The notes beneath the pieces are model-generated. The model saw only the letters and a program-made list of their open reading frames with translations. It searched no databases and had not been told where the DNA came from. Position numbers and translations under genes: made by a program. A DNA stretch of 22,042 bases from an uncultured Oscillospiraceae bacterium (GTDB taxonomy: Bacteria > Bacillota > Clostridia > Oscillospirales > Ruminococcaceae), in the NCBI GenBank assembly GCA_910587335.1, contig CAJUMG010000015.1, positions 1-22,042 of the forward strand. The letters run 5' to 3'. Positions 1-6,989 of this stretch are shown here, one piece after another. Within the stretch, counting starts at the first letter, position 1; each line of letters begins with the position of its first letter.

Positions 1-53
1 CGTTCTTTATTATATCCTATTCCCTCTCCTTTGTCAACAAAAAATTATAAGTC

Positions 54-62
54 CATACGATA
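54..62 (+). promoter_or_regulatory. possible sigma-K/sigma-E type -10 element
   Basis: CATACGATA fits the mother-cell sigma-K -10 pattern CATAnnnTA and lies about 67 bases before the start codon at 129. No well-spaced -35 partner is visible: the nearest AACA at 36-39 is slightly too close. A TTGACA at 64-69 has no convincing -10 at 17 bases. This is a pattern match only. Confidence 0.25.
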
Positions 63-128
63 TTTGACAAAAGATGTACAGAATAAGTGATTTTTCACCT
101 GGAAATAATATAGGCAAGAGGTGATTTT

Positions 129-335
129 ATGTATCAAAATGACAAAAATGGTACGCCTATTAAAAAAGGAAACGCTACCTATATTGATCCCCAAGAAAAA
201 ATCATTCCTAAAAACATGATGTATAGTGTGACACGACATGACAAGCCAGCGCCGAATGAAAGTAACATTCCCATTCCAGATGATGAAAATACTGCATTAT
301 CCAAAAAATTTGTGGATGATAATCATCTAAATTAA
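129..335 (+). CDS. small DUF3787-like protein, possibly spore-associated
   Basis: The frame encodes 68 residues, with AGAGGTGA a few bases before the ATG. The protein is hydrophilic, with no signal peptide or membrane segment. Its C-terminal half runs KPAPNESNIPIPDDEN and then KKFVDDN. This recalls the clostridial DUF3787 pattern (KPVS-x-VPIPSE ... A-K-x-WVDEN), a family that includes a C. difficile spore surface protein. The resemblance is from memory and is not a database hit. A CATAnnnTA element upstream would suit mother-cell expression during sporulation. The stop codon overlaps by four bases the stop of the convergent ComEA-like gene. That the gene is real is fairly likely; its function is inference. 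Confidence 0.6.
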   Translation: MYQNDKNGTPIKKGNATYIDPQEKIIPKNMMYSVTRHDKPAPNESNIPIPDDENTALSKKFVDDNHLN

Positions 336-691
336 GCAGCATAGAAGATTTTTTCTAACGCTTCAATCCTTTTTTCTCCAATGCCATTTATAGCGTCCAG
401 CTCACTTATTGCTGTTATCGGCCCATTCTGCTGTAAAAAGTCATAAATTTTTTGTGCAGTAGATGGTCCGATTCCTTCTGCGTAGGTAAGTTCTTCTATA
501 GTAGCTGTATTGATATTGATTTTATCTTGGTATTGGGCTTTCGGTATTGTCGCTGTCCAAACTGTCATGGCGGGTTCGGTCAGCACTGGCTGGGTCAGAA
601 AAAGAACCAGCCAAGTAATACCGATTGAAAGAAGCGAAATGGCGGCTAAAATTAGATAAAATTTTCGTATTTTTCTTTCATCTGTCAGCAT
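332..691 (-). CDS. ComEA-like membrane-anchored helix-hairpin-helix DNA-binding protein
   Basis: The product is 119 residues. A basic N-terminus is followed by one membrane segment at about 9-32, a short linker, and a ComEA-type helix-hairpin-helix pair from about 59 to the end. The signature NINTATIEELTYAEGIG is clear, and the second hairpin contains INGIGEKR. ComEA proteins bind incoming double-stranded DNA at the cell surface during transformation. This one is shorter than Bacillus ComEA and lacks the SLBB domain between membrane anchor and HhH, so a role in DNA uptake is likely but not shown. I chose the ATG at 691 because GGATGGAG precedes it by 5 bases. The frame extends to a TTG at 724 that has no ribosome binding site. 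It is the last gene of the ybeY-to-comEA run. Confidence 0.8.
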   Translation of the reverse strand: MLTDERKIRKFYLILAAISLLSIGITWLVLFLTQPVLTEPAMTVWTATIPKAQYQDKININTATIEELTYAEGIGPSTAQKIYDFLQQNGPITAISELDAINGIGEKRIEALEKIFYAA

Positions 692-707
692 TGATACTCC
701 ATCCTTT

Positions 708-736
708 AAACCGGCTCTTTGCAATTGGGCCGGTTT
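708..736 (-). repeat. inverted repeat between mutS2 and the comEA-like gene
   Basis: AAACCGGC at 708-715 and GCCGGTTT at 729-736 form a perfect 8-bp stem with a 13-base loop. In minus-strand RNA the hairpin lies just after the mutS2 stop and directly before the GGATGGAG site of the downstream gene. It has no U-tract in that direction, so it is unlikely to be a full terminator. It may tune expression of the last gene or mark a processing site. Confidence 0.5.
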
Positions 737-744
737 AGCTTTAT

Positions 745-3141
745 CTATTTTAGCTCTACAATCGTAACGCCGCTTTCCCCTTCCCCATAAACGCCCAGAC
801 GGAAGGTGCGAACATTCTTATGCCGCCGCAGATGCTGATGAATAGCATTTCGCAGAATACCGGTCCCTTTTCCATGAATCAGTGTAAGGGTATGAAGGCC
901 GCTCATAACCGCATTATCAATAAAGCGGTCGGTTTCCATAATTCCCTCCTCAGCATTCATTCCGCGAAGATCCACCTCAGCGTCACTGGTTCTTTGTGCT
1001 TTTTTCGTCGCATTGACCGAGACAGAACCTCTGGCAGAGCTTTTACTTTTTGGCGTGGCGGCACCTGTATCAGCAAGCCGAAGAGTGGATTCTTTTACAG
1101 CTAATTTGATGGTGCCTGACCGCACCTGTACCATCCCGTTTTTATCCGGCAAGGATAACACCGTACCGGCAGCGCCAAGTTCGGTTATAAAAACCGTATC
1201 CCCTTTTACCAAAGGGCGGGGCAGCTTATAATTTTCCTGCTGCTTTTGTGCAACTGGATCTGCAAGGTCGTATAGACGATTTAAATTCGAACGCATTTGG
1301 GTTTTTGCCTGAGACGCCATTTGAGAAAATGCTTCTGAATCCTTTTCTTTTCGGATAGTTTGCAGCTCATCCAACAGCTTTTCCGATTCTGCGCGCACCC
1401 TTTCCACGATTCTCTTGGCCTCGTACCTTGCTTTTTCTACCTCTTTTTCTTTTTCCCTATCCAGATTAGCCTTATAAGCAGCAATTTCTTTTTTGGTTTC
1501 CTGCGCCTGCGCACGGAGCACCTGTGCTTCTTCCAATTCTTTTGCAAGACTTTGTCTGGTCTGCTCTAACTGAGAAACGGCATCTTCAAATTTCGCGCTT
1601 TCGTAGGATACCAATTCCTTCGCACGATTTACAATTTCTTCATGGATGCCAAGACGTTGGGAAATGGCAAAAGCGTTGGATTTGCCCGGTACACCAATAG
1701 ATAGGCGGTAGGTTGGTCTTAAGGAAGAAACATCAAATTCACAGGAACCGTTCTCCACGCCGTCGGTCTCCAGCGCGAATAACTTGATTTCCGCGTAGTG
1801 GGTGGTTGCGGCAATCCGCGCACCCTTTTGCCGCAGCGCTTCGATAATTGCGATAGCCAGTGCCGCGCCTTCTACCGGGTCGGTACCGGCACCTAATTCG
1901 TCTAACAAAACCAAGGTTTTACGGTCTGTTTTTTCTAAAATAGAAATGATGTTGACCATATGAGCAGAAAAGGTAGAAAGATTTTGCTCGATACTTTGTT
2001 CATCACCGATATCTGCCAACACATTTTCAAAGACCGAGATCCGGCTGCCATCTGCCGCCGGAATCATTAGGCCGCACATAGCCATCAGGGTAAACAAACC
2101 CAATGTTTTCAACGCCACCGTCTTACCGCCGGTGTTCGGACCTGTGATAATCAGTGTGTCAAAAGTTTCTCCCAAGTAGATATCCGTTGGCACAACCGCC
2201 GTTTTATCAATCATCGGGTGCCGCGCTTTCTTTAAGTGAATAATCCCGTCATCAGCAAGCACCGGTTCTATCGCCCGCATTTTATCCGCCAAGCGGGATT
2301 TGGCAAAAATTAAATCAATTTCCACCACCGCGTCATAATCCTGTAAAATGCTTTCGCTTTGCTCACCGATTAAGGCGGACAAAGCGGCCAAAATCCGTAC
2401 GATTTCATCCTGCTCTTTTCCCTGCAACAAACGGATTTCGTTATTCGCCTCTACAACGCCCAGCGGTTCGATAAACAATGTCGCGCCGCTGGCAGAGGTA
2501 TCGTGAAGCAACCCTTTAATTTCTGCCCGATGCTCGGATTTAACCGGCACTACATAGCGCCCATCCCGCATTGTAACTAAGTTTTCCTGCAAATATTTTT
2601 GATAAACCGGTGAATGAATCAGTTTATCCAACTGATTTTTGACCTGAAGCCCCGCATTGCGAATTTTTCTGCGGATGTCTGCCAAGGCGGGACTCGCATG
2701 ATCCGCCACCATATCTTCCGACACAATGGCGCCGTTAATCTGCTCTTCAATATATGGATGAGGCATTAGGCCGCTGAAAAGATCATCCAGCGCAGTTTCC
2801 CCTGTTTCACAATGCTTTCGCCAATCTGAAAGAGAACGAATTGTCCGAAGCGCATTAGAAACCTCCAGCAATTCTTTCATAGACAGACTGGTGCCAATCT
2901 GCGCTCTTTTCACCATACCTTTAATATTGCTAAAATGATAAATAGTGGGCGATCCATATCGATTTGACAGCATATTGGCATCCGCTGTACGGTGCATTTC
3001 TTCCCGCGCCTTAAAGAGATTGGTCTCGGGCTCAAGAGTCAACGCTTTTGCCCGGCTATCTTCACAGCTGGCACAATCAGCCAGCATATATAGTATTTTA
3101 TCTAATTCCAGCGCCTGCTGATGTTTTTTTTCAATTGGCAA
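745..3141 (-). CDS. mutS2: MutS2 family ATPase/endonuclease
   Basis: The product is 798 residues, normal length for MutS2. It has the MutS core with Walker A GPNTGGKT at about 334-341 and Walker B LVLLDELGAGTDP at about 410-422. A long charged coiled-coil region follows at about 510-630, then a C-terminal Smr domain with VDLRG and HGKG motifs. MutS2 lacks the mismatch-recognition domain of MutS. Known roles are suppression of recombination between homologous sequences and rescue of collided ribosomes, through the nicking Smr domain. I chose the TTG at 3141 because AGGGGAG lies 8 bases upstream. An in-frame TTG at 3159 would overlap the recO stop as TTGA but has no ribosome binding site. The gene follows recO directly. 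Confidence 0.95.
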   Translation of the reverse strand: MPIEKKHQQALELDKILYMLADCASCEDSRAKALTLEPETNLFKAREEMHRTADANMLSNRYGSPTIYHFSNIKGMVKRAQIGTSLSMKELLEVSNALRTIRSLSDWRKHCETGETALDDLFSGLMPHPYIEEQINGAIVSEDMVADHASPALADIRRKIRNAGLQVKNQLDKLIHSPVYQKYLQENLVTMRDGRYVVPVKSEHRAEIKGLLHDTSASGATLFIEPLGVVEANNEIRLLQGKEQDEIVRILAALSALIGEQSESILQDYDAVVEIDLIFAKSRLADKMRAIEPVLADDGIIHLKKARHPMIDKTAVVPTDIYLGETFDTLIITGPNTGGKTVALKTLGLFTLMAMCGLMIPAADGSRISVFENVLADIGDEQSIEQNLSTFSAHMVNIISILEKTDRKTLVLLDELGAGTDPVEGAALAIAIIEALRQKGARIAATTHYAEIKLFALETDGVENGSCEFDVSSLRPTYRLSIGVPGKSNAFAISQRLGIHEEIVNRAKELVSYESAKFEDAVSQLEQTRQSLAKELEEAQVLRAQAQETKKEIAAYKANLDREKEKEVEKARYEAKRIVERVRAESEKLLDELQTIRKEKDSEAFSQMASQAKTQMRSNLNRLYDLADPVAQKQQENYKLPRPLVKGDTVFITELGAAGTVLSLPDKNGMVQVRSGTIKLAVKESTLRLADTGAATPKSKSSARGSVSVNATKKAQRTSDAEVDLRGMNAEEGIMETDRFIDNAVMSGLHTLTLIHGKGTGILRNAIHQHLRRHKNVRTFRLGVYGEGESGVTIVELK

Positions 3142-3155
3142 TTTTGTCACTCCCC

Positions 3156-3908
3156 TCAAGTAAATGTCGAAACGGAATGAAAAAACGTTAAAGTCTGGTA
3201 AATGCGTTCCGTCTGACTGATTAAAAATTGTTCCGCCACATCATTTAAACGATGAATACTTTCCTCTCCAATTGTAAAGGAAAATAATTTTTCGACAGGA
3301 GAATAAATAATATGCCGCATTGCCGCTAGTGTCCCCTGTGTCAATGGAATATGTACGCCTTGCCTTTGGGCACTACAATCCCCGCAAAAAATAGACCCCT
3401 CCTGTGGGTAAAATAGCATCTGGGATGATTCAAAACAACCACACCCAGCACAGCCGACCAAGTCCGGCATAAAACCAGCCATGCTCAGCGACCGAAGCTC
3501 GAACAGCGGCTTAAGAAGCATAGCTTCAACCTTTTCGTTTTGTAAAAAGAAAAGACAGTTTAAAAAAAGCTTTAAAAATTGTCCGTTATCGTTTTCTTTT
3601 GGTCCAAGAACGGCGGAGACCTCTGCAAAATAAGAGGCCAACGCCAATTTTTCTACGGATTGACGCAGCCCAAAAAATTGCTCAATACTGTCGGCATGAT
3701 CCAAAGAATACCGATCTTTATTCCAAAACAAAACCATAGACGAATAACAAAGCAAACCCGTAGATGGCGCCAGTCGATTTTTAAAACGCCTCGCTCCTTT
3801 GGCATAAGCAAAAATTACGCCTCGATCTTCGGTCAGAATGGTCAACAGCTTATCCTCATCCCCATTGGCCAATTCCTTTAAGATAATTCCTTTCGTTTTG
3901 ATCTGCAT
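3156..3908 (-). CDS. recO: DNA repair protein RecO
   Basis: The product is 250 residues. The N-terminal OB-fold begins MQIKTKGIILKELANGDEDK and contains the usual GxxxxxAKGARR segment near residue 37. The C-terminal part has a four-cysteine zinc site at C153, C156, C175 and C178, as in many Firmicute RecO proteins. RecO acts with RecR to load RecA on SSB-coated single-stranded DNA in gap repair. The ATG at 3908 matches the family N-terminus. An AGGAAGAG-like site lies 7-12 bases upstream, inside the preceding yqzL-like gene, so translation is probably coupled. The mutS2 TTG start lies just beyond the recO stop. Confidence 0.93.
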   Translation of the reverse strand: MQIKTKGIILKELANGDEDKLLTILTEDRGVIFAYAKGARRFKNRLAPSTGLLCYSSMVLFWNKDRYSLDHADSIEQFFGLRQSVEKLALASYFAEVSAVLGPKENDNGQFLKLFLNCLFFLQNEKVEAMLLKPLFELRSLSMAGFMPDLVGCAGCGCFESSQMLFYPQEGSIFCGDCSAQRQGVHIPLTQGTLAAMRHIIYSPVEKLFSFTIGEESIHRLNDVAEQFLISQTERIYQTLTFFHSVSTFT

Positions 3909-4032
3909 CCGCCAGCTCTTCCTCCGATTCATCCTGCAACTGCTGTGATAGCATGGATGTCCTTCTATATGCAATATAATCATTTACCGACCCGGTTCTT
4001 AAAAATTGTTTCCACGCGTCCTCCGGTTTCAC
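3856..4032 (-). CDS. YqzL-like small protein between era and recO
   Basis: The frame encodes 58 residues starting with GTG at 4032, preceded by the near-perfect ribosome binding site AGGAGGTG with 5-base spacing. The N-terminus (EDAWKQFLRTGSVNDYIAYRR) fits the short YqzL pattern W-x2-F-x2-TG-x4-Y-x2-Y. The position between era and recO is the same as for yqzL in Bacillus subtilis. The rest is acidic and probably disordered. The family's function is unknown to me. The last 53 bases overlap the first codons of recO in another frame. Family pattern, ribosome binding site and position agree, so I regard the gene as real. Confidence 0.75.
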   Translation of the reverse strand: MKPEDAWKQFLRTGSVNDYIAYRRTSMLSQQLQDESEEELADADQNERNYLKGIGQWG

Positions 4033-4092
4033 ACAAGCACCTCCTGCAATGAAATACAATAAAAGTATTTCCATCTGTCCGGAGCGCTATGA

Positions 4093-4149
4093 CCGGGAAA
4101 ACAGCCCAAATCTTCCAAGATTTTTCCGATTTTCCACTATTATTCCCGG
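4093..4149 (-). repeat. nested inverted repeats between era and the yqzL-like gene
   Basis: CCGGGAA at 4093-4099 pairs with TTCCCGG at 4143-4149, which includes the last codons of era. Inside lies a second hairpin, AAATCT at 4108-4113 with AGATTT at 4118-4123. No U-tract follows on the minus strand. It is therefore more likely an RNA fold that shapes mRNA stability within the operon than a terminator. Confidence 0.4.
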
Positions 4150-5036
4150 AATCCCAAATCCCGGATTACACCAGGTCTATTTCTCCAATCCTCTTTGACT
4201 TTGACCCAACATTGCAGGTTTACCTTTACGTCTAAAAAGGATTCTATTTCCAATCGTGCCTGACTGGCGACCTTTTTTAACATCGCTCCCTGCTTTCCTA
4301 TTACAATACCCTTGTGGCTGTCCTTTTCACAATAAATAACCGCATGGATGTCAAGCAGGTTCTTCCCCTCTCGTTCGCGCATCTGCTCAATAGAAACTGC
4401 GGTGCCGTGTGGGATCTCTTCGTTTAAATTATTTAAAAGCTTTTCGCGAATAATCTCAGAAACAATTACCTGTTCCGGCTGATCGGTCATAGCGTCATCC
4501 GGAAAATAATGGGGACCTTCTTTTGCGTGAAAAGAAAGCTCGTCAAGCAATTCCCCCACCCCGTCTCCAGTCAGAGCGCTGATAGGGACTACCGCGGAAA
4601 AAGGAAATCGCTTAGAAAAAGCATCTATTTTTTCCATCATAGAATCCTTTTTGGCAATTGTGTCTATTTTGTTGATTGCTAAAATAGCGGGAATGCGGCG
4701 TTCGCGGAATCGGTCCAGCAAATCCTGCTCTATTGGATGGATTTTCCCAAGCGGCTCTGTCACTAAAACAGCAACATCAACATCCGCTACCGAGTCTTTT
4801 ACCTGCTTTACCATGAATTCGCTAAGTTTTGTTTTAGGCTGATGAAGTCCTGGAGTATCAATAAAAACAAACTGTGTATTTTTTTGTGTGAATATCCCCG
4901 TAATCCGTGTACGTGTCGTTTGCGGCTTTGGCGATACAATAGCGACCTTTTCCCCCACAAGCCGATTAAGCAAACTGGATTTTCCCACATTTGGGCGGCC
5001 AACAATCGCCACAAAAGCCGAAACTGTTTTTTCCAT
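4140..5036 (-). CDS. era: GTPase Era
   Basis: The product is 298 residues. The G domain has G1 GRPNVGKS at 13-20, the G2 region TTRTRITG at about 40-47, G3 DTPG at 60-63, G4 NKID at 122-125 and G5 SAL near 153. The C-terminal KH domain includes the GKQG loop (IVIGKQGAMLKK). Era binds the 3' end of 16S rRNA and acts in 30S subunit assembly. The ATG at 5036 is preceded by AGGAGGAG, which overlaps the ybeY stop nine bases away, so ybeY and era are probably coupled. All G-motifs are intact. Confidence 0.97.
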   Translation of the reverse strand: MEKTVSAFVAIVGRPNVGKSSLLNRLVGEKVAIVSPKPQTTRTRITGIFTQKNTQFVFIDTPGLHQPKTKLSEFMVKQVKDSVADVDVAVLVTEPLGKIHPIEQDLLDRFRERRIPAILAINKIDTIAKKDSMMEKIDAFSKRFPFSAVVPISALTGDGVGELLDELSFHAKEGPHYFPDDAMTDQPEQVIVSEIIREKLLNNLNEEIPHGTAVSIEQMREREGKNLLDIHAVIYCEKDSHKGIVIGKQGAMLKKVASQARLEIESFLDVKVNLQCWVKVKEDWRNRPGVIRDLGFRE

Positions 5037-5045
5037 CTTCTCCTC

Positions 5046-5558
5046 CTATTTACCGGCGCCTGCTTTTAGATCATCTGTGTCCCGGCTCAGTCCCAAGCGA
5101 GCTAAAATGGCTTCTTCCTTTTCGCGCATTTGGGCAGCCTCTAACCCACCTTCCTCATGGTCATACCCCAGCAAATGCAGCATGGAATGAACGGTTAAAA
5201 AGCCCATTTCGCGCTGAAAAGTATGCCCGTAAAGCTCTGCTTGGGCAAGAGCTTTTTCCACCGAAATAACAATATCCCCCAACATATAAGCACCGGTATC
5301 TTCATTTTTATCGTAAACACCGTTTTCTCCCAAGGGAAAGGACAGTACATCTGTTTCAATATTCTTTCCACGATATTCTGCATTTAAGTGTTTGATTTCT
5401 CCGTTATCAATAAAGCTGATGCTGACTTCTGCTGGTTTTTCAAACTCTTCACACACCAAAACAGCATGACAGCAACGGCGCAAAAGGAGCCGCGTCCCGG
5501 AAGGGATTTTAACCTGCTTTTGCCGATTTGAAATTTGCACCTTCAATTTTCCCATCAT
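5046..5558 (-). CDS. ybeY: endoribonuclease YbeY (16S rRNA maturation)
   Basis: The product is 170 residues. It has the zinc-binding signature HSMLHLLGYDHE with H124, H128 and H134, and the conserved block TDVLSFPLGE near 69-78. YbeY is a metal-dependent RNase needed for maturation of the 16S rRNA 3' end and for ribosome quality control, and it works with Era, encoded just downstream. It is the first gene of the minus-strand operon. The start is unusual: AGGAGG lies 19 bases before the ATG, and a small hairpin (CGCC/GGCG) fills the gap and could bring the site nearer. A second ATG follows the first directly. Confidence 0.93.
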   Translation of the reverse strand: MMGKLKVQISNRQKQVKIPSGTRLLLRRCCHAVLVCEEFEKPAEVSISFIDNGEIKHLNAEYRGKNIETDVLSFPLGENGVYDKNEDTGAYMLGDIVISVEKALAQAELYGHTFQREMGFLTVHSMLHLLGYDHEEGGLEAAQMREKEEAILARLGLSRDTDDLKAGAGK

Positions 5559-5585
5559 TTTCCGCCAAATGGCGTTCCCTCCTTT
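5559..5585 (-). promoter_or_regulatory. ybeY ribosome binding site with hairpin spacer
   Basis: Reading the minus strand, AGGAGG is followed by GAA, then CGCCATTTGGCG, then GAAA and the ATG. The 12-base element can fold as CGCC/GGCG with an ATTT loop, or as a 5-bp stem with a TT loop. Without folding, the 19-base spacing is too long for efficient initiation. Folding would reduce it to a usable distance. That the fold forms is inference. Confidence 0.45.
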
Positions 5586-5661
5586 TTTATCTCATATTGC
5601 CAAATGCAAAAAATATATCAATAAAGTCACAAAATACAGATATTTTCTTATAAACATCTGT

Positions 5662-5690
5662 ATTATACATCTAATTTGAAAATTCGAAAA
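5662..5690 (-). promoter_or_regulatory. probable sigma-A promoter of the ybeY-era-recO-mutS2 operon
   Basis: On the minus strand a perfect -10 TATAAT occupies 5667-5662, with a weak -35 (TTTTCG, 5690-5685) 17 bases upstream. Transcription would start near 5655, leaving about 97 bases of leader. The start of that leader can fold through ACAGAT/ATCTGT (5636-5661). The -10 is convincing and the -35 is not. Confidence 0.5.
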
Positions 5691-5838
5691 GGTTTTCTGC
5701 GTATTTTTTAGCAAAAAAGCATTTCGGAAACAATCATTTTCGGGGCTTTCCGTTTGCACACTGATTTTTTCAGTCGAATTGTTTTTCATCTTTTCTTGCA
5801 TGGTGCTTGGCAAACACAAAAGGGAGGTCTCGTTTTAC

Positions 5839-5867
5839 TTGAAAAATATAAGGACATGCAGTATAAT
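5839..5867 (+). promoter_or_regulatory. sigma-A promoter of phoH
   Basis: TTGAAA (5839-5844), a 17-base spacer and TATAAT (5862-5867) form a near-consensus promoter. The predicted start near 5874 lies about 35 bases before the phoH start. The promoter lies inside the upstream extension of the phoH frame, which argues against any start codon before about 5880. Confidence 0.8.
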
Positions 5868-5909
5868 CTGAGTATTCTCTGTCAATATCCAATTTGGGAA
5901 GGGGAATTT

Positions 5910-6914
5910 TTGCAAATGCAGGAACTGGAATTCACACTGGAACAGCAAATGGCTGTATTCGGTATTCAAGATAAAAATATCCGCTTGATTGAACAATCTC
6001 TGCCTGTATCGATCCGAGCGAGAAATGGACAAATTGAGATCATAGGGGAATCAGACACAGCGGTACAAAATGCAGGCGATGTTTTAAATCATTTGAAAAT
6101 TCTTTATGAAAATAACGAAGAAATCACGGTTGATGTTGTCTATCGAATGTTGGAATCGGTTCAGGCAGGAGAAATAAACGAAACACTCAGTGCCATGACG
6201 GATATCGTCGTTATTGCCCATTCAAATCGCCCTATTAAATGTAAAACAATTGGACAAAAAAACTATATAAAGGCTCTAGGGCAAAATACGGTTTCCCTTT
6301 GCATTGGACCTGCTGGAACAGGAAAAACCTATCTAGCCGTTGCCCAGGCAGTAGCGGATTTAAAGGACGGAAAGGTTGAACGGATCATCATGAGCCGCCC
6401 TGCCATCGAAGCTGGCGAAGAGCGTCTGGGGTTTCTTCCTGGTGATTTATCTCAAAAGGTCGATCCATATCTGCGTCCTTTATATGACGCGCTAAACGAT
6501 ATTTTAGGGACCGAAAGCGTTCAGAAATATTTAGAACGCGGCGTGATTGAAATCGCACCGCTGGCATATATGCGCGGACGCACCCTGAATCGTGCTTTTA
6601 TTATTATCGACGAGAGCCAAAACGCTTCGCTTTCTACCTTGAAAATGGCGTTAACTCGCCTTGGCGAAGAATCGAAAATGGTATTAACCGGTGATATTAC
6701 GCAGATTGATCTGCCTAAAAAAGAGGATTCGGGTCTGGAAAAATGTGCGGCGATTCTAAGCTGTGTTGAAGGAATTGCCATTGTACGGCTCAACAATCGA
6801 GATGTTGTGCGTAATCGGCTAGTCAAGGATATTGTCAAAGCGTTCGAAAAGGCAGAAGGTGAAAAGAAATCTCCCCCATTTAATCGGCAGCCGTCTCATA
6901 AAAAAGGGAAATAG
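5910..6914 (+). CDS. phoH: PhoH family ATPase
   Basis: The product is 334 residues. The N-terminal part (LEQQMAVFGIQDKNIRLIE) matches the usual PhoH start. Walker A GPAGTGKT is at about 133-140 and Walker B FIIIDESQN at about 230-238, with the conserved MSRPAIEAGEERLGFLPGD block between. PhoH proteins are cytosolic ATPases linked to RNA metabolism, and their gene usually adjoins ybeY. I chose the TTG at 5910 because GGAAGGGG lies 5 bases upstream; the ATG at 5916 is the alternative. The frame stays open back to 5754, but the promoter at 5839-5867 lies within that stretch. Here phoH is divergent from ybeY instead of in the same operon. Confidence 0.92.
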   Translation: MQMQELEFTLEQQMAVFGIQDKNIRLIEQSLPVSIRARNGQIEIIGESDTAVQNAGDVLNHLKILYENNEEITVDVVYRMLESVQAGEINETLSAMTDIVVIAHSNRPIKCKTIGQKNYIKALGQNTVSLCIGPAGTGKTYLAVAQAVADLKDGKVERIIMSRPAIEAGEERLGFLPGDLSQKVDPYLRPLYDALNDILGTESVQKYLERGVIEIAPLAYMRGRTLNRAFIIIDESQNASLSTLKMALTRLGEESKMVLTGDITQIDLPKKEDSGLEKCAAILSCVEGIAIVRLNNRDVVRNRLVKDIVKAFEKAEGEKKSPPFNRQPSHKKGK

Positions 6915-6952
6915 CTATCTTTCTCATTTTGAAAAACCGGTAGCATAAATAA

Positions 6953-6986
6953 AAAAACATCCTTCGTTTTGACAAAGGATGTTTTT
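6953..6986. terminator. bidirectional terminator between phoH and deoD
   Basis: AAAAACATCCTT at 6953-6964 and AAGGATGTTTTT at 6975-6986 make a perfect 12-bp stem with a 10-base loop. It is flanked by A-runs on one side and T-runs on the other, so it can terminate phoH from the left and deoD from the right. Confidence 0.9.
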
Positions 6987-6989
6987 ATT

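Noticed and set aside
3142..3159. TTG at 3159 as the mutS2 start (TTGA overlap with recO)
   Set aside because: No ribosome binding site precedes it, whereas the TTG at 3141 has AGGGGAG at good spacing.
4842..5269. Several plus-strand frames opposite era and ybeY
   Set aside because: They are antisense shadows of two strongly conserved genes and have no start signals.
5592..5819. 75-codon minus-strand frame between ybeY and phoH
   Set aside because: It lies across the proposed promoter of the ybeY operon, has no ribosome binding site and resembles no family.
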